A stretch of 64,000 nucleotides of DNA from Halocynthiibacter sp049608145 (GCF_049608145.1 NZ_JBMYXF010000011.1:1-64000); one strand, 5' to 3'. Numbered from the stretch's first letter, positions 1-9,182 are shown. Numbers and translations are program-made. The notes: generated from the letters alone by a model not told the origin.

Positions 1-2
1 AT

Positions 3-83
3 CCAAATGATTGTCGCGTCGCTACGAAACGCAAAGATGATTATGCGGCGGCCATTGTCGCCGCTGCGGATGCCTTGCGTTAA
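3..83 (+). CDS. C-terminal end of an unidentified protein (partial)
   Basis: An open frame enters from the left edge and stops at TAA 81-83. The visible tail is about 26 residues and ends in an alanine-rich helix-like stretch (AAAIVAAADALR), which suits the end of a soluble enzyme. The start lies outside the window and no family can be named. It is followed by 150 bp of noncoding DNA before the aminotransferase gene on the same strand. Confidence 0.4.
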   Translation, partial: PNDCRVATKRKDDYAAAIVAAADALR

Positions 84-233
84 ACCCGGGTGAAGGTTGC
101 AGGATTTTGTGCTGTGGTCTTTTTGTCAGGGTTGGTATTTTTGGGCATTTCGTGAAAATCTTTAATGCAATGCGGGGTTCTCAGGGCTTCTTTTTCAGGT
201 CATGAATAGTGAAACACCTGACAGGAGGCTTTG

Positions 234-1364
234 ATGCCCGCATTACTGAATGATATCGATCCGGATGGTCTTCTGGAATTTTCCGTGGTTTTTACGGATC
301 GCTCTCTTAACCATATGTCTGCAAGCTTTCAGGGGGTTATGCGCGATATTTCGTCGATCCTGAAGGATGTATATAACGCAGATCACGTGGCTTTGGTGCC
401 GGGCGGCGGAACCTATGCAATGGAAGCAGTGGCACGCCAGCTGGCGACTGGTAAATCCGCGATGGTGATCCGGAACGGTTTTTTCAGTTTCCGCTGGAGC
501 CAGATTTTCGAAATGGGCGCGATCCCGGCTAAAGAAACCGTGATGATGGCGCGCCGGTCGGGCAATGCTGTGGATGCGCCTTTTGCCCCTTGTCCGGTGG
601 ATGACGTTGTGGCGAGGATCCGCGAAGAAAAGCCTGACGTTCTGTTTGCCCCACATGTGGAAACGGCTTCGGGGATGATTTTGCCAAAATTCTATCTCAA
701 AGCAGTTGCCGAAGCGATGCATGAACACGGCGGGTTGTTTGTGTTGGATTGTATTGCTTCGGGCTGTGCTTGGGTTGATATGAAGGAATGTGGGGTGGAT
801 GTGTTGATATCTGCGCCACAAAAGGGCTGGTCGGCGTCCCCCTCTGCAGGGCTTGTCATGATGAACGATCGGGCGCGCGATGCGGTGAAAGCCACGCAAT
901 CCACCAGCTTTGCTGTGGATTTGGGGAAATGGCTGACGATTATGGAAGCCTATGAAAATGGTGGCCACGCCTATCACGCAACCATGCCAACAGATGCGCT
1001 AAAGGCGTTTCGGGATACGATGCTGGAAACCCGCGAATATGGCTTTGAAAAGCTGGAAGCCGCGCAATGGGAACAAGGCGCGCGTGTGCGTGAAGCGCTT
1101 GCAAACCGGGGGATTAAATCTGTGTCCGCTGACGGGTTTGGCGCGCCTGGTGTTGTGGTCAGCTATACGGATAATGCCGATGTGCAGATGGGCAAAGCTT
1201 TTGCCGCGCTTGGAATGCAGATCGCGGCTGGCGTGCCTTTGATGGTTGAAGAAGGCCCTGATTACAAAAGCTTCCGTCTGGGGCTGTTCGGCCTTGATAA
1301 GCTGTATGATGTGGATGCTTCAGTTGCGAGACTGGAAGCCGCCCTTGATCAGGTGTTTGGCTAA
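234..1364 (+). CDS. Class V aminotransferase (alanine-glyoxylate / serine-glyoxylate type)
   Basis: A PLP-dependent fold-type I enzyme of 376 residues, the usual length for the class V alanine/serine-glyoxylate aminotransferase group. It shows the glycine-rich phosphate-binding loop (PGGGTYAMEA, about 56-65), the Asp that contacts the PLP pyridine nitrogen (VLDCIAS, D172) and the Schiff-base lysine in SAPQKGWS (K197). The likely role is amino-group transfer between an amino acid and glyoxylate or pyruvate in the cytoplasm; the substrate cannot be read from sequence. ATG 234 is chosen over TTG 231 because AGGAGG at 223-228 is then 5 nt away. A 6-bp inverted repeat (TCAGGT 195-200, ACCTGA 216-221) lies just before the ribosome site and might be regulatory. 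The gene ends at a strong terminator. Confidence 0.85.
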   Translation: MPALLNDIDPDGLLEFSVVFTDRSLNHMSASFQGVMRDISSILKDVYNADHVALVPGGGTYAMEAVARQLATGKSAMVIRNGFFSFRWSQIFEMGAIPAKETVMMARRSGNAVDAPFAPCPVDDVVARIREEKPDVLFAPHVETASGMILPKFYLKAVAEAMHEHGGLFVLDCIASGCAWVDMKECGVDVLISAPQKGWSASPSAGLVMMNDRARDAVKATQSTSFAVDLGKWLTIMEAYENGGHAYHATMPTDALKAFRDTMLETREYGFEKLEAAQWEQGARVREALANRGIKSVSADGFGAPGVVVSYTDNADVQMGKAFAALGMQIAAGVPLMVEEGPDYKSFRLGLFGLDKLYDVDASVARLEAALDQVFG

Positions 1365-1370
1365 AACAAT

Positions 1371-1402
1371 AAAGGCGGCCTCAAAAACGGGCCGCCTTTC
1401 AT
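1371..1402 (+). terminator. Rho-independent terminator after the aminotransferase gene
   Basis: A perfect 10-bp stem (AAAGGCGGCC 1371-1380 with GGCCGCCTTT 1390-1399) and a 9-nt loop lie 7 nt after the stop codon. It may also serve the convergent monooxygenase gene, because the stem ends are A- and T-rich on both sides. Confidence 0.8.
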
Positions 1403-1453
1403 CTTGCTCAAAATACTCCGGGGGAGTCCCATAGGGGCGGGGGCTGGCCCCCT

Positions 1454-2638
1454 TTACTTAATCCCCAACCCGGCTTTCATCAGGGTTTTGCGTACCGGAC
1501 CAACGGCATAAAACGCGTTCAACATACCAGCGCGCATATCCCGTAACCCTTGCGCCCCGGCCATGCTGGCGCGGTTCAGCATGTCAATGCCAGTGACGCG
1601 CAGGCGTACTTCAGGATGGCGGTTTTTTTCGTAGGCATCTAACATTTCCTGGCTGCCAAGCGGATGTTTTTCGGCAGCTTCCAGCAGAACGCGCAAATCG
1701 CCGAGACTCATATTCAGGCCCTGCGCGCCGATCGGGGGCACAACATGGGCCGCTTCAGCGATCAGGGCGGTGCGTTCCGCCGTTAGATGGCCTGCGATCT
1801 GGCTGATGATGGGCCAGATGGCGCGCGGGCCTTCGACGGTTAATGTACCGTTGATGCCTGCGGAGCGCTCTGTTGCGGCAGAAGACAATTCATCATCACA
1901 AAGCGCCATACGCGCCACGCATTCTGGACCGTGATCCATCCAGACGATGGCCGACATATGTTTGCCATCTCTGTCGGGCAGAGGAACCAAGGTAAATGGG
2001 CCGCCAGAGCGATGCACTTCGGTTGAGACGTTGTTATGTGGGGCGTCATGGCTGACACAGAAAACCACAGCTTTTTGCCCGTAACGCGTTGTCTTTACTG
2101 GGATATCAACAGCGTCACGGGTGGGGGAATGCCGTCCATCCGCCCCAATCAACAGTTTTGCAGATACCCGGGTGCCGTCAGAAAGGCTGACCAGTGCTTC
2201 GCTGTTTCGGGTTGTAATGCGCTGGGTCGAAGTCCCCGCGCGGAAATCCACATTGGGCAGGGCTTTGAGACGGGCAAGCGCGATTTCGCGGATCGCCATA
2301 TTGGTGAAATTCCAGCCAAAAGGCGCATCAGACAGATCAGCGGCATCAAAATCTTTAACGACGCGGGGTTCTGGGGCCTCACCACCAGCATCGACAATAC
2401 GCATAACCTGTAAAGGCGCTGCAATTGGGCCCAACCCTTCCCAGAGACCTGCTGCTTCCAGCAGGTTTTGCGACGGTTGCAGAAAAGCAGTTGTGCGCAG
2501 ATCCGGCTTGCCCGCTGCATTGTCGGGCATGGGATCGACACAGATGACAGAGTATCCCTTGCTGCCAAAAGCGGCTGCGGCGCACATCCCGGCGATCCCG
2601 CCGCCAGAGATGAGAATATCAGTCTGAATTCGTTCCAT
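1454..2638 (-). CDS. UbiH/VisC-family FAD-dependent monooxygenase
   Basis: A 394-residue flavoprotein hydroxylase of the UbiH/UbiF/VisC family, which hydroxylates the benzoquinone ring in ubiquinone biosynthesis. The N-terminus carries the Rossmann motif (ISGGGIAGMCAAAA, about 10-23). The second FAD motif is at IGADGRHSPTRD, and the C-terminal FAD-binding segment is PPIGAQGLNMSLGDLRVLLE. The length is typical. Which ring position it acts on cannot be told. It is convergent with the aminotransferase gene. On its upstream side the next gene (HAD hydrolase) is on the same strand 38 bp away, so the two may be cotranscribed. Confidence 0.85.
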   Translation of the reverse strand: MERIQTDILISGGGIAGMCAAAAFGSKGYSVICVDPMPDNAAGKPDLRTTAFLQPSQNLLEAAGLWEGLGPIAAPLQVMRIVDAGGEAPEPRVVKDFDAADLSDAPFGWNFTNMAIREIALARLKALPNVDFRAGTSTQRITTRNSEALVSLSDGTRVSAKLLIGADGRHSPTRDAVDIPVKTTRYGQKAVVFCVSHDAPHNNVSTEVHRSGGPFTLVPLPDRDGKHMSAIVWMDHGPECVARMALCDDELSSAATERSAGINGTLTVEGPRAIWPIISQIAGHLTAERTALIAEAAHVVPPIGAQGLNMSLGDLRVLLEAAEKHPLGSQEMLDAYEKNRHPEVRLRVTGIDMLNRASMAGAQGLRDMRAGMLNAFYAVGPVRKTLMKAGLGIK

Positions 2639-2676
2639 GAGACGACCCTATGCCTGTGTTCGGAACTGTGAAAGGC

Positions 2677-3339
2677 CTAAGCGGTAAGGTGCGACAGAAA
2701 AGCTGTCAGGTCGGTGGTGTGGTGATGGATATGGTCGCCTGACGCAGCTTCTGGGGCGACATGCACGCAGCGCATGCCAAGATCATGGGGGGCGGCCAGA
2801 TTGCGGGCGTCATCTTCGAACATTGCGCCGCGCGCACAATCAATACCGTCACGGGCAAAGACCAGATCAAAGGCCTGGCGTTCTGGTTTAGGATGGAAAT
2901 TCGCGTGTTCAACCCCATAAACCGCATCAAAACAATCGCCTAAGCCGCGGGCCCTTAAAACGTTGCGCGCATAGGGTTCGGATCCGTTGGTATAGACAAT
3001 ACGGCGTCCGGGCAGGGATTTGATGTGGCTGACAAGGTCATGGTCGATTTGCATGTGGTCAAAAGAAATATCGTGCACATCATGCAGATAAGGGGCGGGA
3101 TCAATGTCATGTTCCCGCATCAGGCCGGCCAATGTTGTACCATAGGTTTCCCAATAGTGCTGTCGCAGGTGATCGGCGCGGGCTTTGTCGACATTGAGTG
3201 CATCCATGACCCAGGCGGTCATGCGGACCTCGATTTGGTCGAATAGGGCCATTTCTGGGGGATATAATGTGTTGTCCAGATCAAACACCCATTGGGTGAC
3301 ATGGCTGAAATCGTCGCGGTGAGAGGCGCTTTGGGTCAT
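2677..3339 (-). CDS. HAD-superfamily hydrolase, pyrimidine 5'-nucleotidase type
   Basis: A 220-residue HAD phosphatase with motif I VFDLDNTLYP (nucleophile Asp and acid Asp), motif II VYTNGSE, and motif III/IV around HPKPERQAF and MFEDDARNL. The DxDNTLYP form is characteristic of the yeast SDT1/PHM8-like pyrimidine 5'-nucleotidases. The start is ATG at 3339, preceded by AGGA with good spacing; the frame stays open for another 38 codons upstream but that leader is basic and uninformative. It is divergent from the GntR regulator, 125 bp away. Confidence 0.8.
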   Translation of the reverse strand: MTQSASHRDDFSHVTQWVFDLDNTLYPPEMALFDQIEVRMTAWVMDALNVDKARADHLRQHYWETYGTTLAGLMREHDIDPAPYLHDVHDISFDHMQIDHDLVSHIKSLPGRRIVYTNGSEPYARNVLRARGLGDCFDAVYGVEHANFHPKPERQAFDLVFARDGIDCARGAMFEDDARNLAAPHDLGMRCVHVAPEAASGDHIHHHTTDLTAFLSHLTA

Positions 3340-3464
3340 GTGATATCCGTCCTGTTGCCCATCGTTTCTACTGTGTTTCCGGGGCGGGCGGCAATGCAGA
3401 AACTTGGCTTGTTCCCGCCGGGTTGCAGCGCTATTGTTGCGTGATTTTTGCAATGAGAGATGCC

Positions 3465-4115
3465 ATGACCGACGCGCTCAGCCCGAACCGAGATGCTTAT
3501 GCCCAGCTTCTGGAAGCGATTGATCATGGGGTCTATCGCCCGGGGGATCGTCTGGTCGAAAGCGAGCTGGCCAAACGGTTTGATATGTCGCGCACGCCAA
3601 TTCGTGAAGCATTACAAAGGCTTGAGACGCAATCCTTGCTGACCCGTGATGGGCGCAGCCTGATTGTCGCGTCGCTGGATCACAACCAATTGGCGGAACT
3701 TTATGTTGTTCGCGCAGAACTCGAAGGTCTTGCAGCAGGGCTCGCAGCGCGGCAGGCCGCGGATGAGGAAATACGGGTGTTGCGCCAGATGGTTGAAGAA
3801 GACCGCGCACGTCTTGGAGATCCGGATGCGCTGTCGCGGGCAAACCGGCGTTTTCACCATCAGATTCATAAGGCTTCGCGCAACCGGTATCTGGTGCAAC
3901 AACTTGATCTTGTGCATCGGTCCATGGCGCTGTTGGCGACGACATCTCTGGCTGCGGAAGGTCGGGATCAGGCGGCTTTGGATGAACATGATGCGGTTGT
4001 GACAGCCATCGAAGCGCGCGATTCCGAAGCCGCAGCACATGCTTTGAAATCCCATATTTCTAAGGCGTTTGAAACCCGTCTACGTCTGAATGCTGAAACT
4101 GAAGGCAACGGCTGA
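3465..4115 (+). CDS. GntR-family transcriptional regulator with FCD domain
   Basis: A 216-residue regulator with an N-terminal winged helix (GVYRPGDRLVESELAKRF then SRTPIREALQRLETQSLL, about 20-60). The C-terminal all-helical FCD ligand domain has the usual acidic and histidine metal/ligand residues (D..H in RFHHQIH; DEHDAVVTAIEARD; ALKSHI). It probably senses a small carboxylate. ATG 3465 has GAGAG just upstream; ATG 3453 is the alternative. Its stop codon abuts the stop codon of the convergent glycosyltransferase gene. Confidence 0.85.
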   Translation: MTDALSPNRDAYAQLLEAIDHGVYRPGDRLVESELAKRFDMSRTPIREALQRLETQSLLTRDGRSLIVASLDHNQLAELYVVRAELEGLAAGLAARQAADEEIRVLRQMVEEDRARLGDPDALSRANRRFHHQIHKASRNRYLVQQLDLVHRSMALLATTSLAAEGRDQAALDEHDAVVTAIEARDSEAAAHALKSHISKAFETRLRLNAETEGNG

Positions 4116-6104
4116 TCACCGGGTGTCGGTTGTTTCGGCAGGGATAAAATGGCCGTGGCTGGTTTTGTCCCAATAGAAAGGTGAAACCACAAGTTCCCAC
4201 AATCCCTTGTAAGATGCCAATGCGCCCAGGGGGAAATACAGCGGTAATGTCGGAACCCACCACCGTAGAAACCTGTGTTCTTTTGAAGAGACCGCAAAAA
4301 TTGCGACCAGCATGGAAAGCAGCTCTGTCAGGATAAATAATGCGGCCATGGCGATGAAAGCGACGTCGGGCAATATGGCGTTTAACGGATGTGCGATGCC
4401 AAATGGAACCAGCCAAAGTGACCAGAGCAGTGGGGCCAGCACAAACTGGCTGAGTGTGCAAAGAAACATGATCTGAAACCCCAGAAACCCGCGTGGTCCC
4501 AGTTGTTTGAGCAATAGGCGCGGATCACGCATATGCACAGCCCAGGTCGCGGCAAAGCCTTTCAGCCAGCGCGAACGTTGTTTGATCCATGGAATAGCGC
4601 GGCAATTGGCTTCTTCCCGGGTCACAGTATGTATGATTTCCGCGCGATAGCCATGACGGGCCAGTCGTATGCCCAGATCGGCATCTTCGGTGACATTATG
4701 AGCATCCCATCGTCCCAGTTTTTCAAGGGCAGCCCGTCGAAAGAACAGGGTTGTTCCCCCCAGAGGGATCGCAAACCCTAGGCGCATGATGCCAGGGAGA
4801 ACCACACGAAACCAGGTGGCGTATTCGATGGTGAAACAACGGGAAAGCCAGTTGGTTTTCGCATTGTAGTAATCCAGAACCCCTTGCAAACAAACGACTT
4901 CTGGGCCGCGTTCATGAAAGCGGCGGACGATCTTGTGGATCTGATCCGGATCAGGTTCATCTTCAGCATCATAGACGCCGATGATAGATCCGGTGCAGAA
5001 ATCCATTGCGAAATTCAATGCGCGGGGTTTTGTACGCAACTGGCCTGCTGGTACAATGACGGGGCGGATCCAGGCGGGCAGGGAGGCATTGTCTATGGCG
5101 TCGCGCGTGATGATGTCGTCTTCTTCCGCCACAAGGCAGATTTCCAGCAGTTCCCGTGGATAGTGCAGGCGGGCCAAGCGTTTCACGAGGGACCCGGTGA
5201 TTTCGCTTTCCCGAAACAAGGGCACCAGTATGGAAACACGTGGCAGACGTGCGGGCAGGGTTGTTCTTGGCTCGAGGAGATCGCGTTGGGCCTTGGCCCG
5301 ATTGTGTTTGTATTGTGCCAGACTTGCGGCCAGTTTTAAGCTGGTAAAAGCGCCAAGTGTGAGGATCGCCCAAAGAAACAACAGGCCGGTAACAAGTGCC
5401 GGGAACAGGGCCCCAATGGTCAGAAAACTGATGATTGTCAGGGCCGTTTTGCGCCCAAATATTCTGTTTTCCCAGGTGCGGCAGCTTTCCTTTGCTGTGA
5501 CACATGTTTCTGCTTTTTCAACCAGTTCCGGCTGATGCAGGGATTGAATTGCGTCCAGAATGTCCCTGCGCCAGGCAAGCGCCATCGACAGGGGGCCAAT
5601 GCCCCTGGGCAAAGCTTGTGTAACCTTGTGGAACTGATCCGGATTGCTGGTCAGAAGGATGATGTCTTTTCCAACCCTGCGCCAAGGCAGCACACCATGT
5701 TTCAGACAGAAATCTGCGCCAAATTGACGGATCAGGCGGGGATCAGGGGGCAGATCGAGCGGATTGATATACTGACTGTTCCAGCGGGCCTCTTCGGCCC
5801 GTTGTAAATCATGTTGCCGGATCCAGCGTCGTGATAAAAGAATATCACCCAGAGAGCAGTCTTGCCTTGCTTGCATGGCTGTGGCGTCTAGCAGCCGTCT
5901 GGGATCCACAGAATTCTGATCCCGCAACACCTGTTCAAGTGGGGGCACGGTGTTTGGCTGTGCTTGCGGGATAAGCTGTGGTTGGGGATCGGTTTGTTGT
6001 GGATTGCGCAGTGATATCACACGTCCGGTTTCGGGGCGTGCCTGGGGGCGGGACAGATCCGCATCATTGGATTGGCGTAAAAACGGAACAACAGGAGAGT
6101 TCAT
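4116..6104 (-). CDS. Membrane glycosyltransferase (GT2) with N-terminal GSPII_E-N-like domain
   Basis: About 662 residues. The N-terminal 150 residues resemble the GSPII_E N-terminal domain (LGDILLSRRWIRQHDLQRAEE). Two membrane helices follow, then a family 2 glycosyltransferase domain with VYDAEDEPD (nucleotide-sugar and metal Asp), TEDADLG (catalytic base region) and QRSRW (the QxxRW acceptor motif), then four C-terminal membrane helices. This is the layout of processive or exopolysaccharide synthases of the BcsA/NdvC kind; the sugar is unknown. ATG 6104 is preceded by AAGGTGG; the frame opens at 6131 without a ribosome site. The promoter region holds a CtrA box and two DnaA-like boxes, which suggests cell-cycle control. 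Confidence 0.8.
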   Translation of the reverse strand: MNSPVVPFLRQSNDADLSRPQARPETGRVISLRNPQQTDPQPQLIPQAQPNTVPPLEQVLRDQNSVDPRRLLDATAMQARQDCSLGDILLSRRWIRQHDLQRAEEARWNSQYINPLDLPPDPRLIRQFGADFCLKHGVLPWRRVGKDIILLTSNPDQFHKVTQALPRGIGPLSMALAWRRDILDAIQSLHQPELVEKAETCVTAKESCRTWENRIFGRKTALTIISFLTIGALFPALVTGLLFLWAILTLGAFTSLKLAASLAQYKHNRAKAQRDLLEPRTTLPARLPRVSILVPLFRESEITGSLVKRLARLHYPRELLEICLVAEEDDIITRDAIDNASLPAWIRPVIVPAGQLRTKPRALNFAMDFCTGSIIGVYDAEDEPDPDQIHKIVRRFHERGPEVVCLQGVLDYYNAKTNWLSRCFTIEYATWFRVVLPGIMRLGFAIPLGGTTLFFRRAALEKLGRWDAHNVTEDADLGIRLARHGYRAEIIHTVTREEANCRAIPWIKQRSRWLKGFAATWAVHMRDPRLLLKQLGPRGFLGFQIMFLCTLSQFVLAPLLWSLWLVPFGIAHPLNAILPDVAFIAMAALFILTELLSMLVAIFAVSSKEHRFLRWWVPTLPLYFPLGALASYKGLWELVVSPFYWDKTSHGHFIPAETTDTR

Positions 6105-6145
6105 ATGGGCCACCTTCCGGGTAGTCCACACATGAGTGAAACAGG

Positions 6146-6160
6146 TTAACAGTGTGTTAA
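6146..6160. promoter_or_regulatory. Consensus CtrA-binding site
   Basis: TTAA (6146-6149), seven bases, TTAA (6157-6160) is the full CtrA consensus TTAA-N7-TTAA. It lies 42 bp upstream of the glycosyltransferase start, a position where an activator or repressor would act on that gene. Confidence 0.6.
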
Positions 6161-6200
6161 CGCATGCAATTTTTATACAATTAGAGCTATATACACATAG

Positions 6201-6233
6201 TTACCCACAGGCCGAATGCGGTTTTGTGGATAA
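6201..6233. promoter_or_regulatory. Pair of inverted DnaA-box-like sequences
   Basis: TGTGGATAA at 6225-6233 is a perfect DnaA box on the minus strand. TTACCCACA at 6201-6209 is a one-mismatch box in the opposite orientation. They form an imperfect inverted repeat upstream of the CtrA site and could link glycosyltransferase expression to the cell cycle. The alternative is a simple hairpin acting as a terminator for carA. Confidence 0.4.
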
Positions 6234-6260
6234 CTATACGATTTCAGATGTGTTTTTCGT

Positions 6261-7430
6261 TCAGGCGCGGGCGGCCATTGCAGCTGCGAAACGATCAAAC
6301 AAATGCATGGAGTCCATCGGTCCAGGGCTTGCTTCTGGGTGGTATTGAACCGAATAAACCGGACGGTCTGCCATGCGGATCCCACAGTTTGACGCATCAA
6401 ACAGGGAGACATGGGTTTCCACCACGCCTTCGGGCAGGCTTTGGCTGTCGACGGCAAAACCGTGGTTCATGGATGTGATTTCGACCTTGCCTGTGTCCAG
6501 ATCCTTCACAGGGTGGTTCGCACCGTGGTGACCGTGGTTCATTTTGATGGTCTTGCCACCAAGCGCGAGGGCCAGCATCTGGTGACCAAGGCAAATCCCA
6601 AAGATCGGCAGTTCTGTTGTGTCAAGGATCTCGCGGATCATTGGCACGGCGTATTCGCCTGTTGCGGCGGGGTCACCCGGGCCGTTTGACAGGAAAACAC
6701 CATCAGGATTATGTGCCAGAACGTCTGCTGCCGTCGCGGTTGCGGGCAGAACGGTGACGTCACAACCGGCAGAGGCCAAGCAACGCAGAATGTTGCGTTT
6801 TGCGCCATAATCGAGGGCAACAACTTTATGTTTCGGGGCTTCCTGACGGGTGAAGCCTTCAGGCCATGCCCAGCGTTTCTCATCCCAGCTATAGCTTTGG
6901 GCGCAGGTCACTTCTTTCGCAAGGTCCAGACCTTCGAGGCCGGAAAAGGCTTTGGCCTTTGCAACCAGTGCTGCGGTGTCGAAATTGCCATCTGGATCAT
7001 GGGCAAGGGCTGCGTGCGGTGCGCCTTGCTGACGGATCGCACGGGTCAGGCGACGTGTATCAAGCCCCCCGATGCCGATGCGGCCACGTGTTTTCAGCCA
7101 TTCTGTCAGCTCAGCTTCGGCGCGCCAGTTCGAAGATTGGGTCGGATCCCATTTCACAACCATACCGGCTGCGACGGGATCGGCCGTTTCATCATCTTCC
7201 GCGGTCACACCGGTGTTGCCGATGTGGGGGAAGGTGAAGGTCACGATCTGGCCCGCATAAGAGGGGTCTGTCATGATTTCTTGGTAACCGGTCATGGCGG
7301 TGTTGAAGCACAGCTCTGCAACGCAGTCCCCGGTTGCGCCAAATCCGTGGCCATAGAAGATTGTACCATCTGCCAATGCAAGGCATGCGGTTGCTTTAAC
7401 GGGTGCGGTAACGGGGGTTCCGGCGGACAT
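6261..7430 (-). CDS. carA: Carbamoyl-phosphate synthase small (glutaminase) subunit
   Basis: At 389 residues this is full length. It supplies ammonia from glutamine to CarB for carbamoyl phosphate, feeding pyrimidine and arginine synthesis. The N-terminal CPSase small-chain domain is clear (FNTAMTGYQEIMTDPSYAGQ). The C-terminal class I amidotransferase has the oxyanion loop FLSNGPGDP, nucleophile C280 in FGICLGHQ, and H364/E366 in VQYHPEASPGP. carB is not adjacent in this window. It is divergent from the YqeY-like gene. Confidence 0.97.
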   Translation of the reverse strand: MSAGTPVTAPVKATACLALADGTIFYGHGFGATGDCVAELCFNTAMTGYQEIMTDPSYAGQIVTFTFPHIGNTGVTAEDDETADPVAAGMVVKWDPTQSSNWRAEAELTEWLKTRGRIGIGGLDTRRLTRAIRQQGAPHAALAHDPDGNFDTAALVAKAKAFSGLEGLDLAKEVTCAQSYSWDEKRWAWPEGFTRQEAPKHKVVALDYGAKRNILRCLASAGCDVTVLPATATAADVLAHNPDGVFLSNGPGDPAATGEYAVPMIREILDTTELPIFGICLGHQMLALALGGKTIKMNHGHHGANHPVKDLDTGKVEITSMNHGFAVDSQSLPEGVVETHVSLFDASNCGIRMADRPVYSVQYHPEASPGPMDSMHLFDRFAAAMAARA

Positions 7431-7656
7431 GGGCGACTCTCCAGCTCAAACTCGCCGGAACCTAGGGGGAGGGAGGTGTCTGGTCAAGGCCTGCAACGGC
7501 CTATCGGGCGGATTTCTGTTGGTTTTTCGTTGCGGTGTGTATGTGGTTTCGTGAAATATGCAACATGGTTGTAACCTTGTGTGACTTTCGCTAGGGTCCG
7601 GGTTCGCAAATCTGCACGCAAGGCGCGTGCCCCTTTGGGATGAGGATACTGAACAG

Positions 7657-8109
7657 ATGCGCAACCAGATTAATACCGCTTTGAAAGAGGCGATGAAAGC
7701 CAAGGACGCAGCACGCCTGTCGACCCTACGCCTGATCAATGCCGCGATCAAAGATCGTGAGATTTCACAACGCGGCAAGGGGGAAGATGAAAACGTAACC
7801 GACGCGGATATTCTTGCTATTCTTGGCAAAATGGTCAAGCAACGCCAGGAAAGCGCGCGGGCCTATGAAGAAGGCGGGCGTCTTGAATTGGCTGAGAAAG
7901 AACTGTCAGAGATTACCGTGATCGAGGTTTTCCTGCCCAAGCAGCTTGATGCAGATGAGGCCAGCGCAGCTGTAGAGGCTGCGATTGCCGAAGTCGGCGC
8001 AGAATCAATCCGTGATATGGGCAAAGTCATGGGGATCCTGAAAGGCAAATACACCGGCCAAATGGATTTCGGCGCCGTTGGCCCGATGGTGAAAGACAAG
8101 CTGGGTTAA
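7657..8109 (+). CDS. GatB/YqeY domain protein
   Basis: A 150-residue free-standing GatB/YqeY tail-domain protein (MRNQINTALKEAMKAKDAAR; then a helical core ending in MGKVMGILKGKYTGQMDFG). This motif is shared with the GatB tail that contacts tRNA in the amidotransferase, but the stand-alone protein has no proven reaction. ATG 7657 follows GAGGA at 7642-7646; the frame extends to a GTG at 7627 without support. Being divergent from carA is a common arrangement in alphaproteobacteria. Confidence 0.9.
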   Translation: MRNQINTALKEAMKAKDAARLSTLRLINAAIKDREISQRGKGEDENVTDADILAILGKMVKQRQESARAYEEGGRLELAEKELSEITVIEVFLPKQLDADEASAAVEAAIAEVGAESIRDMGKVMGILKGKYTGQMDFGAVGPMVKDKLG

Positions 8110-8133
8110 ATAAGCCGGCATTAACCGATTTTG

Positions 8134-8165
8134 AAACCCGTCAGTTTTCTGGCGGGTTTTTCTTT
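8134..8165 (+). terminator. Rho-independent terminator after the YqeY-like gene
   Basis: ACCCGTCAG and CTGGCGGGT form a 9-bp stem with one G-T pair and a TTTT loop, followed by a run of T. It starts 25 nt after the stop codon. Confidence 0.85.
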
Positions 8166-8307
8166 GGAAGATTGTGCATGAATATACATTGGCATTAGGT
8201 GTTGTAGCCGAATTTGATGATACAATAATTTTGGTTGAATTACGGCTGGAGAGACCGGGTATCAAACTACTGCAGCTGTGCCTTATTACGGCGAAAGGTA
8301 GAGAAGA

Positions 8308-8589
8308 ATGACTAAAATTAGGCCACAAATATGGGGCTATGTTTTACTTGTCGGCAGTGCGGTGATGGGGATGAGCACGCCAGTTTATTCTAACAGTACA
8401 AAAGTTGACGTTTGTCAAAAGGTTGGTGAGGTTTTCGTTCAGCACCTAGGCGCGAATGAAAATATAGCACTTGCTCTTACTACAATGCGGATAGTCGGTT
8501 CGGTGGATGAAGCCGAGCGAGCTGCTGAGGTCTTTGAAATGGTGTCGGAGAATACATCGTTATTAGTTAGCAACCTTGAGAAATATTGA
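8308..8589 (+). CDS. Small secreted protein of unknown function
   Basis: 93 residues with an N-terminal hydrophobic segment (about 9-27) that looks like a signal peptide ending at VYS. The mature part is small and acidic with a single cysteine (C36) and predicted helices. The start has a good ribosome site (AGAGAAGA). The composition is more A+T-rich than its neighbours, which hints at recent acquisition. No family is recognised. Confidence 0.6.
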   Translation: MTKIRPQIWGYVLLVGSAVMGMSTPVYSNSTKVDVCQKVGEVFVQHLGANENIALALTTMRIVGSVDEAERAAEVFEMVSENTSLLVSNLEKY

Positions 8590-8630
8590 GTCTTTGCAAG
8601 GATAATTAAAGCAGTTCTTATATCGTGATG

Positions 8631-9182
8631 TTACCGTGAAGTAGGGTTGGAGCCATCTAATATTAGGCGTAATTCTGCAGCCAACTCCACCCGTTCTTCT
8701 TCTGTCAGAAATGCTGCCAGTTCGACCTCACGTGTGTTTTCGCCGCGCAGGGTAAGGTATTGCGGGACGGGGCCGGATGTTTTGTGCAGGGTGACGGTGA
8801 TCCAGTAGGGATTGGCCTGCCATGTTTGCACGCGGCCTTTGGGATCACGCCGGGTGAGGGTGGCCAATTGGGGTGTGATCTCTAGCACTTCGGTTAATGT
8901 GCCGTCACGATAGCTGCGGGCAATGAACCACCAGATCAGGGCGATTGTGCCCAGTAAGAAGGGCAACATCACCCAAAGCGGGCCTTTGCCCAAAAGCGCA
9001 ATCAGCGGCAGGAACAGCAGCGCGCAAGTCGCCCCCATAAAGCGCACAAAATCTTTCTTTTTCAGCGAACGATAGGGCCAGGCGGTTAGGGTGATCGGTT
9101 TGCCCGCATCTATATGCGCATGAAAAGGGGCCCCGGAATTAACCGGAGCCCCTGTATTCGTATCAGACCATTCATATGGCAT
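8631..9182 (-). CDS. DUF2244 integral membrane protein
   Basis: 183 residues of the DUF2244 family: two close transmembrane helices (about 46-63 and 67-87) followed by a cytoplasmic beta-rich domain (LEITPQLATLTRRDPKGRVQ; NPYWITVTLHK). In Rhodobacterales such genes sit beside ctaD, as here (32 bp downstream on the same strand), which suggests a role in cytochrome oxidase assembly or expression; that role is inferred from context only. Its first codons contain a near-perfect GC-rich inverted repeat. Confidence 0.8.
   Translation of the reverse strand: MPYEWSDTNTGAPVNSGAPFHAHIDAGKPITLTAWPYRSLKKKDFVRFMGATCALLFLPLIALLGKGPLWVMLPFLLGTIALIWWFIARSYRDGTLTEVLEITPQLATLTRRDPKGRVQTWQANPYWITVTLHKTSGPVPQYLTLRGENTREVELAAFLTEEERVELAAELRLILDGSNPTSR

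Noticed and set aside
243..977. A 244-codon frame antisense to the aminotransferase
   Set aside because: Shadow frame: no ribosome site, and the sense frame has complete family motifs.
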